Shown here: positions 17,787 through 27,027 of the stretch, piece after piece
How the letters are laid out: the number at the start of each line of letters is the position of its first letter
Numbering within the stretch: position 1 is the stretch's first letter
Assembly (NCBI GenBank): GCA_945897085.1
Contig: CAMDEU010000014.1
Span: 1 to 32,597 of the forward strand
DNA from: Spirosoma fluviale
GTDB lineage: Bacteria > Bacteroidota > Bacteroidia > Cytophagales > Cyclobacteriaceae
Length of the DNA: 32,597 nucleotides
Reading direction: 5' to 3'
The notes under the pieces: generated by a model
Seen by the model: only the letters and a program-made list of their open reading frames with translations
Databases searched by the model: none
What the model was told of the DNA's origin: nothing
Made by a program: the position numbers and the translations under genes

Positions 17787-18668
17787 TTAATTTGAGGTGG
17801 TAGTAACTACAGCCTCATCAGCAGCTTTCTTATCTGCAATCTCTTTTTTCTGTTTGGAATGAGCCTGAATCTCTTCCTTGGTTTGCGTTTCTAATTTTTT
17901 CACTTCTCCCAGATAACCGCTTGCTGCATGTTTCCGATAAAAATTAGTTGCAAATTTCAAGGCATCGTTCAAACGCTCCTCCTTTTTGTCAAAGGCACTA
18001 TTTTTAGCGTAAGCATATCCCACTTCAACCAAGCGATAGGCGAGTTCTTCATTGCGCTTGCTTTCTGGATAGTCTTTGGCAAAATTTTGAAAATTTATAA
18101 TGCAAGCCCTAAAAAAGTCACCAGGAAATAACCCTTCCTTCAACCTATAGTACATTTCTGCCTCGCTGTAAGCTTTTTCTTCAAATCTAGCCTCCAAATC
18201 CTGTAACATGTCCATCGCGCGCTCATAGCTGGCAGAGGCCGGGAATTTGCTCACAAATTGCTGGATAGCGGTCACCGCTTCACGGCTGCTTTGTTGATCC
18301 AAATTGAAATCTGGAGCATCTAAGTAAAGTGAATAGGCATGCATAAATAAGGCTTCTTCCGCCAAGGCACTACGGTTGTAAGTCTTGAAAAAGGTATTGA
18401 AATAACCTGCAGACTCGATGTAACGATCGGTCTTAAAGTGGCAGTTGGCATAGTTGTACTCCGCCATTTCAGCCTTTTCAGATCCCTTGATGACAGGAAG
18501 TACCTTCTCATACAAGATAATCGCTTTGTTGTACTCCCCTTCTTGGTAGTATTTGTTGGCACCATTGTACAACTCCTCCCAGTTGGTACTCTTTTCCAAC
18601 TTGGCAAAAGGGCCACAGGCTCCAAAGAGGACCAAGGCGAGCACAAAGAAGATTGAATAGTTACGCAT
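17787..18668 (-). CDS. bamD: Outer membrane protein assembly factor BamD (lipoprotein)
   Basis: Lipobox-like ALVLFGACGPF; TPR-like WEELYNGANKYYQEGEYNKAIILYEKVLPVIKGSEKAEMAEYNYANCHFKTDRYIESAGYFNTF. Confidence 0.9.
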   Translation of the reverse strand: MRNYSIFFVLALVLFGACGPFAKLEKSTNWEELYNGANKYYQEGEYNKAIILYEKVLPVIKGSEKAEMAEYNYANCHFKTDRYIESAGYFNTFFKTYNRSALAEEALFMHAYSLYLDAPDFNLDQQSSREAVTAIQQFVSKFPASASYERAMDMLQDLEARFEEKAYSEAEMYYRLKEGLFPGDFFRACIINFQNFAKDYPESKRNEELAYRLVEVGYAYAKNSAFDKKEERLNDALKFATNFYRKHAASGYLGEVKKLETQTKEEIQAHSKQKKEIADKKAADEAVVTTTSN

Positions 18669-18738
18669 GATTAGTTAAAGGACCGCAAATATAAGGGATA
18701 ATTGTAAGATTTCAAATGAAATAGCCTTAACGGAACGC

Positions 18739-19452
18739 TTACTTTTTAACCTGTAATTTCTTGGTGACTACGTTTTTATTTTCGACAAATAAGGTGTAGA
18801 AATACACTCCTGGCTGAAAGTCAGCCACATGAATAACCAGACTATTTCGTGTGGGGTCCAAGTCATACTCCGCGATAGGATTGCCTATAAAACTGGTTAC
18901 AGTGATTTTAGCTTTGGCTTTCGGGTTTACTACCGTATAATCCAATTGCGCAACCCGGTTGCTAGGATTGGGATAAATATCCCCCAACTTGACATCTTTA
19001 TTTGAAAAATCAGTTTTTGACTCACTTAAAACGGAATATTTTGCCTCAACTACAAAAAAATCACGCAAGGCTTCACTATTTACAAACACCAACTCAAAAC
19101 TGCCTAAAGTCTCCGCAATTCCTAATTCAAATTCCAAGTAAAGATCCGTATAAATCTCACCTGGTGCTAGTTTAAGCATCACCTTTGCCAAATCTTTCTT
19201 GGGATCAAAACATTGGTCACCAAGACAAATCCGCATTTTTTGAGACGAACCAATACTCCCTTTAATGTTCCGAAGTAGGTAAGTTTTAGGTTGCGCCGAT
19301 TCATTGTGGAGAATTACTGTTTTCCGCTGGGAGGAACCAATTTTACCTGAAAAATCCACCCCTTCACTCAAGACATGCACCTGCTGAGCTCCCGCAAAAA
19401 TCGGGAATACTAAGAGCAGGAGAAGGATCAATTTGAGCAATCGGGCGTGCAT
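18739..19452 (-). CDS. Small secreted protein with C-terminal T9SS type A sorting-like domain
   Basis: Signal peptide; C-terminus GDIYPNPSNRVAQLDYTV...ITVTSFIGNPIAEYDLD...LVIHVADFQPGVYFYTLFVENKNVVTKKLQVKK matches the T9SS type A CTD pattern. Confidence 0.8.
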   Translation of the reverse strand: MHARLLKLILLLLLVFPIFAGAQQVHVLSEGVDFSGKIGSSQRKTVILHNESAQPKTYLLRNIKGSIGSSQKMRICLGDQCFDPKKDLAKVMLKLAPGEIYTDLYLEFELGIAETLGSFELVFVNSEALRDFFVVEAKYSVLSESKTDFSNKDVKLGDIYPNPSNRVAQLDYTVVNPKAKAKITVTSFIGNPIAEYDLDPTRNSLVIHVADFQPGVYFYTLFVENKNVVTKKLQVKK

Positions 19453-19595
19453 GGAAAATAGGTACTAAATAAAGCGTGATATGGATACAATAAAATCTAT
19501 AAACTATACGTTAAATGTATTTAAAAAGATACAAGTTTCCCCCAAAAAAGCGGTTAATTGTTGTTAAGTTTTAAAAATGCCGCATTTCTAGAGGG

Positions 19596-21227
19596 TTAAC
19601 CCCCTCCTGCCTGTTTGACAGGCTTCTCTTGAAGAGCCTTTTGAAGCTGCCCCTGGGTGGGCATCGTTAGCTTTACCTCCGGTTTATTGAAGAAATTTGG
19701 AAGCGTTGGATCAATTTCAATCACCTTTCGCCAGGTATCTATTGTAGCGCGCAAAGGCTTTTCCTCCACCCTCCACTTAAAGCCCTCTAGACGACTCATC
19801 TTTTCATTGATGTCCTGAACAGGGATGAATTTTCCGTCCGGTCGAATTCCAAAATTCGATTTTTTGATCAGACCATCCACAAAACTAAGTCCAATAGTAG
19901 CGCTTAGAATTCGGTTGATCCCCTGAGTCAAGGTATCTCCCTCAAGGGCATAGTAGAGCGACTCCCCATTTCCCTCAATAAATAAATTACTCAGCTGCCC
20001 CTCCTTGAAATTCCCCGTCATCTTTCTCCCCTTCATTTGGTTGAAATTCAATAAGGTATCCGTCAAAATCGCAAACGCCTTATTCTTCATAAACACCCGG
20101 TCTAAGGTTTCATTGACCAAGTAAAAAACCATGCTATCTGCTGCTATTTGGCTTGATCGATTCCATAAAATTGGATCCTTGTACAGGTGAATAGCAGAAT
20201 CTCCAAAAGCATACAACAAGGAATCTGCCTTCCCAGAAAGATCAGATTTCACCAAATTCACTTGGTGGAAGGCGAGCAAAAATTTAGCTGAATCAGCCTC
20301 TCCATCCTGTGAAATTAAAGTGTCAGCAGTAAGAAAAAGGGTGTCTGACTCAAAATACTTTCGCACCAACGCCTTCCCGTATACTTGACTGAATTTTTTA
20401 GTTTCCCAATAGTTTCCTACGTCCCCAAAAACTTCAAGCTTCCTTTCTTTATTCAGCACGCGCACGTCTTTTTTGCCCTCGTAGTAGGCTTTGGTCTCAT
20501 CGTAAAATAATTCATCCGCTTTTACACGGCTTTCTTCTGTCTCGACCAAGCCCTCAAAAAATTTAAATTGCTTGAGCTGTGTGTCGTAAAAACTTCCCTT
20601 TTGAGCATCTAAATGGTATCCTTCCTTGGAAACAATGTTGGTCAATCCAGGTGTCTGGGCAGTTTTTGGGACGGTCATGTAGATAAGGTCCTGCGTTTTA
20701 AGCGTGTAATCTGGATTCACCAAAATCACATCATATTGAAAACTGATCCGCTCGTAATTGATCTCATAAGTTCCTATCTCACTGGTCAGTACATTCACTG
20801 AATCCACCACCTTGCCCCCCTCAAAATAGGTGGCCACATTGGACTCCCGGTTGTAGTCGAGGTATTCGGTATACAGTTTAGTTTTCTGATTGGTGAATAC
20901 CACATTTTTGCGAAGCTTGGCCACTTTGGTAGCACCATCGTATTCAGCGTAGGAGCTGGTCGTAGTGATGGGATCCACCTCGTCCTTGATCTGCACCCTT
21001 CCAAAAAGCTCCGCACGATTTTCATCCCGAAAAAAGTAGGCCGAATCACACGCAATTAGCGAGTTTTGATGCTTCATTTTTACATTTCCCAGCAGGCGCT
21101 CAAAGCCTTTGGCACCCTGAAGCAGATCAGCACTCCGGATCTCCAAGAGAGAAGAAGACTGCCCATGGCCAAGGAATGGCATCCAGAGCATCAAGAGAAG
21201 GGATAGAATGAAAAAAGGAAATTTCAT
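19596..21227 (-). CDS. OstA-like (LptA/LptD N-terminal-like) secreted protein
   Basis: ADLLQGAKGFERLLGNVKMKHQNSLIACDSAYFFRDENRAELFGRVQIKDEVDPITTTSSYAEYDGATKVAKLRKNVVFTNQKTKLYTEYLDYNRESNVATYFEGGKVVD: repeated OstA-like strands. Confidence 0.82.
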   Translation of the reverse strand: MKFPFFILSLLLMLWMPFLGHGQSSSLLEIRSADLLQGAKGFERLLGNVKMKHQNSLIACDSAYFFRDENRAELFGRVQIKDEVDPITTTSSYAEYDGATKVAKLRKNVVFTNQKTKLYTEYLDYNRESNVATYFEGGKVVDSVNVLTSEIGTYEINYERISFQYDVILVNPDYTLKTQDLIYMTVPKTAQTPGLTNIVSKEGYHLDAQKGSFYDTQLKQFKFFEGLVETEESRVKADELFYDETKAYYEGKKDVRVLNKERKLEVFGDVGNYWETKKFSQVYGKALVRKYFESDTLFLTADTLISQDGEADSAKFLLAFHQVNLVKSDLSGKADSLLYAFGDSAIHLYKDPILWNRSSQIAADSMVFYLVNETLDRVFMKNKAFAILTDTLLNFNQMKGRKMTGNFKEGQLSNLFIEGNGESLYYALEGDTLTQGINRILSATIGLSFVDGLIKKSNFGIRPDGKFIPVQDINEKMSRLEGFKWRVEEKPLRATIDTWRKVIEIDPTLPNFFNKPEVKLTMPTQGQLQKALQEKPVKQAGGG

Positions 21228-21244
21228 ACGGTAAGGAATGGAGG

Positions 21245-21276
21245 CAAATTTAGCAGAAAAAGCTATTTTTGATCAA
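21245..21276 (-). promoter_or_regulatory. Candidate Bacteroidetes-type promoter for the OstA-like gene
   Basis: On minus strand TTG-N21-TAAATTTG, compatible with the Bacteroidetes -33 TTG / -7 TAnnTTTG pattern; the -33 TTG overlaps the tilS ATG. Confidence 0.4.
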
Positions 21277-22595
21277 TGTACGACTCCTTTATCTCGCATA
21301 TCAACCAACGCAAACTTTTCGACTCCAACAAAAGCTATCTTTTGGCCTGCAGTGGAGGACTAGATAGTATGGCCTTGGCCCATCTACTTCATGCTGCTGG
21401 GATCCAAGTTGAGCTGGCTCATGTCAACTTTGGTTTGCGGGACATGGAGAGTGATGGGGATGAGGAATTTGTAAAAAACTGGGCCAAAGACCGCGCACTT
21501 CCCATCTATATCCATCGTGCAAATACGGAGGAATGGGCTGAAAAAAAAGGCATTTCCATCCAGATGGCAGCCCGAGAAATCCGCTACCAATATTTCGAGG
21601 AAATTCGAAATCAGAATAACCTGGAAGGAATTGTACTCGCACATCAGGAAGATGATCAGCTAGAAACTATATTTCTAAACCTGGTCAGGGGCACCGGAAT
21701 TGAAGGATTGTATGGGATGAGCGAGCGAAGGGGAAAGCTTATTCGTCCACTTCTTCCTTTTTCTAGAGCACAACTTCAATCCTACATGGAGGAGGTGAAG
21801 CAACCTTGGAGAGAAGATCGATCCAATGCTTCTAGCGACTACAAAAGGAATAAGTTACGCCATAGCGGACTGCCTGCCCTTTATAACCTGGAAACCGATA
21901 CACGACAAAATCTCCTGCAGAGCTTTGCGAGATTAAAAGATACGGGCAAGGCATTTTCAGGACTATTTGAGCTCTGGAAGGCAGAACATGTTCGTGAGCA
22001 GCATGGAATCAGCTATCTAGCATACAAATCCTTGAGTAGCATGCCAGGAGTTGCCTCCTTGCTCTATTTTTGGTTGAGACCTTATGGATTCAATTCAGAC
22101 CAAGCTTTAACCCTTTCAAAAAGCTTAGAAGCTATAAAGCCAGGCTGGTTGTTACGTAGCGCACAGTATGAACTTAGTCTAGACCGTGAAGAGCTCCTGC
22201 TATACCCTATCCCTGTGGCATTCCCTGAGCTTGAACTTCCTGTTGGAACTCCTTCTTTTGAACTTCCCGACGGAGGGTACCACCTGACTTGGGGTCCCCC
22301 TCAAAAAGAAATCGATTGGAATCCAGCAAATGCAGTATTCGATTTGGACTGTTTGGAATTCCCGCTTCAAATCCGGAGTTGGTACGAAGGAGACCGGTTT
22401 AATCCATTAGGAATGCAATCCGAAAAGAAAATTTCCGACTTCCTGATTGATAATAAAGTGCCATTTGCCTTAAAGAAACAGGTAAAAGTCCTAGTTTCAG
22501 GAAATAAAATAGCCTGGGTAGTTGGCATGCGGATTGCGGATTGGGCAAAAGTGGGCCCAGCCACCCAAAAATGCCTGCACATACAAAAACGCTAA
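21276..22595 (+). CDS. tilS: tRNA(Ile)-lysidine synthetase
   Basis: PP-loop LLACSGGLDSMALAHLLHAAGIQVELAHVNFGLRDMESDGDEEFV...LAHQEDDQLETIFLNLVRGTGIEGLYGM; C-terminal GDRFNPLGMQSEKKISDFLIDNKVP. Confidence 0.94.
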   Translation: MYDSFISHINQRKLFDSNKSYLLACSGGLDSMALAHLLHAAGIQVELAHVNFGLRDMESDGDEEFVKNWAKDRALPIYIHRANTEEWAEKKGISIQMAAREIRYQYFEEIRNQNNLEGIVLAHQEDDQLETIFLNLVRGTGIEGLYGMSERRGKLIRPLLPFSRAQLQSYMEEVKQPWREDRSNASSDYKRNKLRHSGLPALYNLETDTRQNLLQSFARLKDTGKAFSGLFELWKAEHVREQHGISYLAYKSLSSMPGVASLLYFWLRPYGFNSDQALTLSKSLEAIKPGWLLRSAQYELSLDREELLLYPIPVAFPELELPVGTPSFELPDGGYHLTWGPPQKEIDWNPANAVFDLDCLEFPLQIRSWYEGDRFNPLGMQSEKKISDFLIDNKVPFALKKQVKVLVSGNKIAWVVGMRIADWAKVGPATQKCLHIQKR

Positions 22596-22598
22596 GCC

Positions 22599-23114
22599 AT
22601 GAGAAATCCTTTTTCCAAAACCTATGAGCCCCAAGAACTGCGGATGTTTGATTTCCTGCAAAGCATCAAATTTTTTGAGCTTCTTAAGCAGCAGGAACTC
22701 GCTCGTTTTTTGCCCACCATGCACGCGCGAAAATACGTTCGTGATGAAGTGGTTTTTTTTAGCAAGGATCCAAGCCAAGCCCTCTACCTCATTCGGAAAG
22801 GCCAGGTAGATCTGACCATCGATCTACGTGAAAATTTTGAGACCATCATGCAACTCAAGCGTGGAGATGCCTTCGGTGAAAATTCTCTTTTGGAAAACTC
22901 GAAAAGAACTTACACCGCCCTGGTGAGCTCGGATGAAGCAGAATTACTGGTGATCCCACAGTTTGCCCTACTAGAGATCTTTGACAACAATCCAAAAATC
23001 AAGGCAAAAATGATGTCCTCTCTGGCTGAATTTTACAATAACAACAACCAACGGCTTTTCCGGTCCTACCGCGAGTCTTTTGGGTTCTTTAGCCTGAGAC
23101 AAATGTTTGAATAG
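22599..23114 (+). CDS. Cyclic nucleotide-binding (Crp-like sensor) domain protein without HTH
   Basis: DEVVFFSKDPSQALYLIRKGQVDLTIDLRENFETIMQLKRGDAFGENSLLENSKRTYTALVSSDEAELLVIP; ends at 171 aa without a winged helix. Confidence 0.8.
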   Translation: MRNPFSKTYEPQELRMFDFLQSIKFFELLKQQELARFLPTMHARKYVRDEVVFFSKDPSQALYLIRKGQVDLTIDLRENFETIMQLKRGDAFGENSLLENSKRTYTALVSSDEAELLVIPQFALLEIFDNNPKIKAKMMSSLAEFYNNNNQRLFRSYRESFGFFSLRQMFE

Positions 23115-23257
23115 TGCACAATAATAAAAATGCGAGATGCATATTAAAAAAACAGTGCCTTCGCGACGAACTTAATCCAGAAGCGGTTTCAATTCCTAAA
23201 TATCCCTTATTAACTTAGGGTCAAATTTTAGGCAATCAAACCAAAAAATATAAAACC

Positions 23258-24193
23258 ATGAGCAAAGTAACCGTTGTTGGGGCAGGAAACGTAGGTGCCA
23301 CCTGTGCCGATGTATTGGCATACCGCGAGGTAGCTGAAGAAATCGTATTAGTGGATATCAAAGAGGGTATTGCAGAAGGTAAGGCACTTGACATTTGGCA
23401 AAAAGCGCCCATCAACCAATATGATAGCCGTACCGTTGGCAGCACGAATGATTACAGCAAAACCGCAAATTCAGATGTGGTAGTCATCACCTCAGGACTT
23501 CCAAGAAAACCAGGGATGACCCGCGATGATTTGATCGAAACCAATGCCGGAATCGTTAAGTCTGTGACTGAAAATGTAGCGAAACATTCTCCTAATGCAA
23601 TCATCATCGTAGTCTCCAATCCTTTGGATGTGATGACTTACCAAGCACATTTAACTTCTGGGTTTTCAAGAAATAAAGTGATGGGTATGGCTGGAATTTT
23701 AGATACGGCCCGCTACCGTGCCTTCCTTGCCGAAGAATTGAATGTTTCTGGAAAAGAAATTCAGGCAATCTTAATGGGAGGCCATGGGGACACCATGGTT
23801 CCACTTCCACGCTATACCACTGTGGCAGGCATCCCTGTTACTGAACTCGTAGGAAAAGACAAACTAGATGCCATCATCGAGCGAACCAAATTTGGGGGTG
23901 GCGAGCTGGTAAAGCTAATGGGTACCTCTGCCTGGTATGCGCCTGGAGCTGCTGCCGCACAAATGGTAGAAGCCATCTTGAAAAACCAAAGAAGGGTATT
24001 CCCAGTATGTATCAAGCTTGACGGTGAATATGGCATTGATGACTGCTATCTTGGCGTACCTGTCATCCTTGGCAAAAACGGCATCGAAAAAGTAATCGAA
24101 CTGGATCTGAATGCAGAAGAAAAACAATTGCTAGAAACCTCCAGAGGTCATGTAAAAGAAGTGATGCAAGTTTTGGATCGCTTGAGCAACTAA
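23258..24193 (+). CDS. mdh: Malate dehydrogenase
   Basis: KVTVVGAGNVGATCADVLAYREVAEEIVLVDIKEGIAEGKALDIWQ...SGLPRKPGMTRDDLIETNAGIV...VSNPLDVMTYQA...GGHGDTMVPLPRYTTVAGIPV. Confidence 0.95.
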   Translation: MSKVTVVGAGNVGATCADVLAYREVAEEIVLVDIKEGIAEGKALDIWQKAPINQYDSRTVGSTNDYSKTANSDVVVITSGLPRKPGMTRDDLIETNAGIVKSVTENVAKHSPNAIIIVVSNPLDVMTYQAHLTSGFSRNKVMGMAGILDTARYRAFLAEELNVSGKEIQAILMGGHGDTMVPLPRYTTVAGIPVTELVGKDKLDAIIERTKFGGGELVKLMGTSAWYAPGAAAAQMVEAILKNQRRVFPVCIKLDGEYGIDDCYLGVPVILGKNGIEKVIELDLNAEEKQLLETSRGHVKEVMQVLDRLSN

Positions 24194-24194
24194 T

Positions 24195-24259
24195 CTGGTC
24201 CTTGCCGGACCAGTGGCCTAAGACACTTTCCACTGCGTAAAGTTTCTTAGGTCTTTTTT
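24195..24259 (+). terminator. Tandem hairpins downstream of mdh, second is a candidate intrinsic terminator
   Basis: CTGGTCC-TTGCC-GGACCAG (24195-24213), then GGCCTAAGA-C-ACTTT...AAAGT-T-TCTTAGGTC (24215-24253) running into a T tract. Confidence 0.75.
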
Positions 24260-24290
24260 TACTCCATTTACTTATACTCGATACTGCAAC

Positions 24291-26981
24291 TTGAAAATCT
24301 GGAAAAGTTTGTTGGTTATTCTAGTGCTATCCCTCGTTAGCTGGGGAGGCTATGAAGTATACCAACGATTTATTCAGTCCAGAACCATCAACAGCCTTGA
24401 ACTGATTTCTAGTGATGCCGTTTTCTTATTCGAAACTCAACAGGCGGATTATGCCTGGCAGGAGCTTCGGAACCAACCCATCTGGACTGCACTCTCGCGA
24501 TTTCCAGCTTTTCAATCCTTATCCAGCCAATTAAACTCCTTAGATAGCCTAGTAGGCGAAGCGGGTTTTGTTACCAAAACCCTCCGAAACAAACAAGTGA
24601 CTGTAAGCTATCACGCGGTAGGAACAGACAAATTTAGTCTGTTGTATACCCTAAATTTCAATTCCAATTCCCCTTCAGAACTCCTGGATAAACTGAAATC
24701 CAAGGCGCCAAGGGCAACTCGATTTCAAACACGGAAATACAGTGAACAAGAGATATATGATGTGTTGGATGCAAACAATAGCATCCAATGGAGTATTACT
24801 GTCCTCAATAATGTGCTGCTTATTTCCTCCTCCTCATTTGTCATTGAAGAGGCAATTCGGTTTTACCTCAGTGAGGACGCAAACCCAATTTCCACGAAGC
24901 TAGGAGATAATTTGCCCAATGCAGAGGGCTTGGGCAGGCTAATTCTTTCTTCAAAAGGACTGGCCAAACTAGTAAGTGGAGTCAGTGGAGACAAAACCTC
25001 GGCAGCACTTCAAGAGTTGCAGACCACCGATTTCTTACTTGCGTTGACTTTAAAGTTTGAAGACAAGCAACTCGTTTTTAAGGGCCCAATCCAAGGACTG
25101 CCTAAAGTAGATTTTTTGCCTTCCGTCCAAGCTGAACTTGCCGGGTTTGAAAACTTAATTTCCACACGTACTCTGTCCATCACTCAAGTCAACTTGAAGG
25201 ATAGTTATGAAACACAAAAACTTCAAAATAGCTCCTTTGTTCCCAAATCTACTGTCAGCGGGGAGATTCAAACTCGATTAATCGATCGCGGATTTTTAGA
25301 TTACCTGAGTGGAGAACAGTATTTTTTAGAAATGGAGCCCCTCACTTTGGCTCAAAAAGATATTGCCCTTTTGGTGAAGTCGAAGAATCCAGACCAAGCC
25401 TGGGAAATCCTCAAGGAATACCGAGATACCACAGATTTTTATCCTTCGGAGCTGTATTTAGAAAAGGAGATCTTGTTTTTTCCTGAAGAAAATTTTCCTG
25501 CACACCTTTTCAATGGGCGGTTTGTAGGATTTGAACAAACCTTCATCAGTCAAGTGGATCAAGTATTGCTGATGAGCAACTCTGCCAATGGCATGAGAAG
25601 CCTATTGGATGATTATGCACAAGGAAATACTTGGGCAAAAAGCCCTAACGAAACTAAAAACCGAGTGTCCCCCGCTGCCGGCTACAGCAAAACATTTCTC
25701 CTTCAAAAAATCTGGCCAAATTGGGTTCAATCCACCAACCCTAGCTGGAGCACTTTTATCCAGAAATATGAAACTGAGTTAAAGTCCTTCACCAACTTAG
25801 GATTACGTGTCCACCAAAGTTCAAAAGGCCCAGAAGCAACACTCATCTTAGGATATACCGCTGAAGGGTCCGCAATGGGAGAAGAAAATAAATCTTTTGA
25901 GTTGGCCTCAGGAAAAGAAGTCGCTCTTCCTGAAAATCTAATTTATGGCCCAAAAGCAATCAAAAATTTCAACGACAATACCGAGGATCTGGTGGTTCAA
26001 GACCAAAACCACATTTTATATGTCATCAACTCTGCAGGGGAACAAGTATACAGCCAAGCGGTAGCTGGCCCCATCCTGTCCGAGGCCTTCCAGGTCGATT
26101 ATTTTAAGAATGGAAAATTACAATTACTTGTAGCTACAGCAGATCGAATTTATGGTATTGACCGCCTAGGAGATCCTTTACCAGGATTTCCACTGTCCCT
26201 ATCAGGAGAAAAAATAAGTCAGTTTAGCCTACTAGATTACGACAATTCCAAAGAGTACCGGTACTTCATTTCTACCGAAAATGGTAACTTATGGCTTTTG
26301 GATAAATTAGGAAGATCGCTAGAGGGGTGGAGTCCATTGAAACTTGGGGAAAAAACCATCGGTGTACCATTCCATGCCCGAGTGCCTGGCAAAGGAGATT
26401 TTATGGTGGCGCTAGGAAAGTCAGGGAAGTTATTCTTATTCAGTCGAAGAGGAGAACTACAGGCAGGTTTTCCAATTAGTCTCCCAGAGAATATTGCGAG
26501 TCCGCTCCTCCTGAACAAAACCCCTAGTCCATCCTTGCAATCCGTCACCTTGGGTGGGGAAATTCTTGACATTTCCTTTTCTGGTGAAATCATCAAGAAA
26601 ACCCAAGCACAAAAATCAAATCGAGACGATAAATTCCGCAGCCTAAGTGACCAAAAAGGCAATTCTTCCCTTCTTGTCTTGGAACAATTCAACAAAATTC
26701 AGCTTTTCGATAGTCAACAGCGCCTGCTGATGACTCTCCCCTTGGCGGGAAGTAAGGCCTGGCTAGGATATTTTGATTTTGGATTGTCACAGAAAATTAT
26801 TGCTATGACCGATCTGGAGCAGGGCTTGGGGTATCTATATGACTTAGAAGGCAATCTACTGATCAGCTCCCCGCTTCAAAGCAATGGTGAAATCCAATTG
26901 AGCCACCTGCCTAGTCAAGGGCAATACCTAATTCGTACACGCTACGGAAAAACGCTCTTGGAATACCTAATCCCAGACTAG
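24291..26981 (+). CDS. Large membrane-anchored/exported protein with likely C-terminal beta-propeller; TTG start
   Basis: 896-aa ORF, N-terminal TM segment (WKSLLVILVLSLVSWGGYEVY), C-terminal repeats such as RIYGIDRLGDPLPGFPLSL, NLWLLDKLGRSLEGWSPLKL, KLFLFSRRGELQAGFPISL. First start codon is TTG. Confidence 0.75.
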   Translation: MKIWKSLLVILVLSLVSWGGYEVYQRFIQSRTINSLELISSDAVFLFETQQADYAWQELRNQPIWTALSRFPAFQSLSSQLNSLDSLVGEAGFVTKTLRNKQVTVSYHAVGTDKFSLLYTLNFNSNSPSELLDKLKSKAPRATRFQTRKYSEQEIYDVLDANNSIQWSITVLNNVLLISSSSFVIEEAIRFYLSEDANPISTKLGDNLPNAEGLGRLILSSKGLAKLVSGVSGDKTSAALQELQTTDFLLALTLKFEDKQLVFKGPIQGLPKVDFLPSVQAELAGFENLISTRTLSITQVNLKDSYETQKLQNSSFVPKSTVSGEIQTRLIDRGFLDYLSGEQYFLEMEPLTLAQKDIALLVKSKNPDQAWEILKEYRDTTDFYPSELYLEKEILFFPEENFPAHLFNGRFVGFEQTFISQVDQVLLMSNSANGMRSLLDDYAQGNTWAKSPNETKNRVSPAAGYSKTFLLQKIWPNWVQSTNPSWSTFIQKYETELKSFTNLGLRVHQSSKGPEATLILGYTAEGSAMGEENKSFELASGKEVALPENLIYGPKAIKNFNDNTEDLVVQDQNHILYVINSAGEQVYSQAVAGPILSEAFQVDYFKNGKLQLLVATADRIYGIDRLGDPLPGFPLSLSGEKISQFSLLDYDNSKEYRYFISTENGNLWLLDKLGRSLEGWSPLKLGEKTIGVPFHARVPGKGDFMVALGKSGKLFLFSRRGELQAGFPISLPENIASPLLLNKTPSPSLQSVTLGGEILDISFSGEIIKKTQAQKSNRDDKFRSLSDQKGNSSLLVLEQFNKIQLFDSQQRLLMTLPLAGSKAWLGYFDFGLSQKIIAMTDLEQGLGYLYDLEGNLLISSPLQSNGEIQLSHLPSQGQYLIRTRYGKTLLEYLIPD

Positions 26982-27027
26982 CGAGCCTCTTTTTTAAGAA
27001 GGCATGTTCATTTTGGATAAGAATGGA

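Noticed and set aside
26237-26695. 152-aa minus-strand ORF antisense to the propeller protein
   Set aside because: No domain or plausible upstream region; the plus strand has coherent repeat-protein coding signal.
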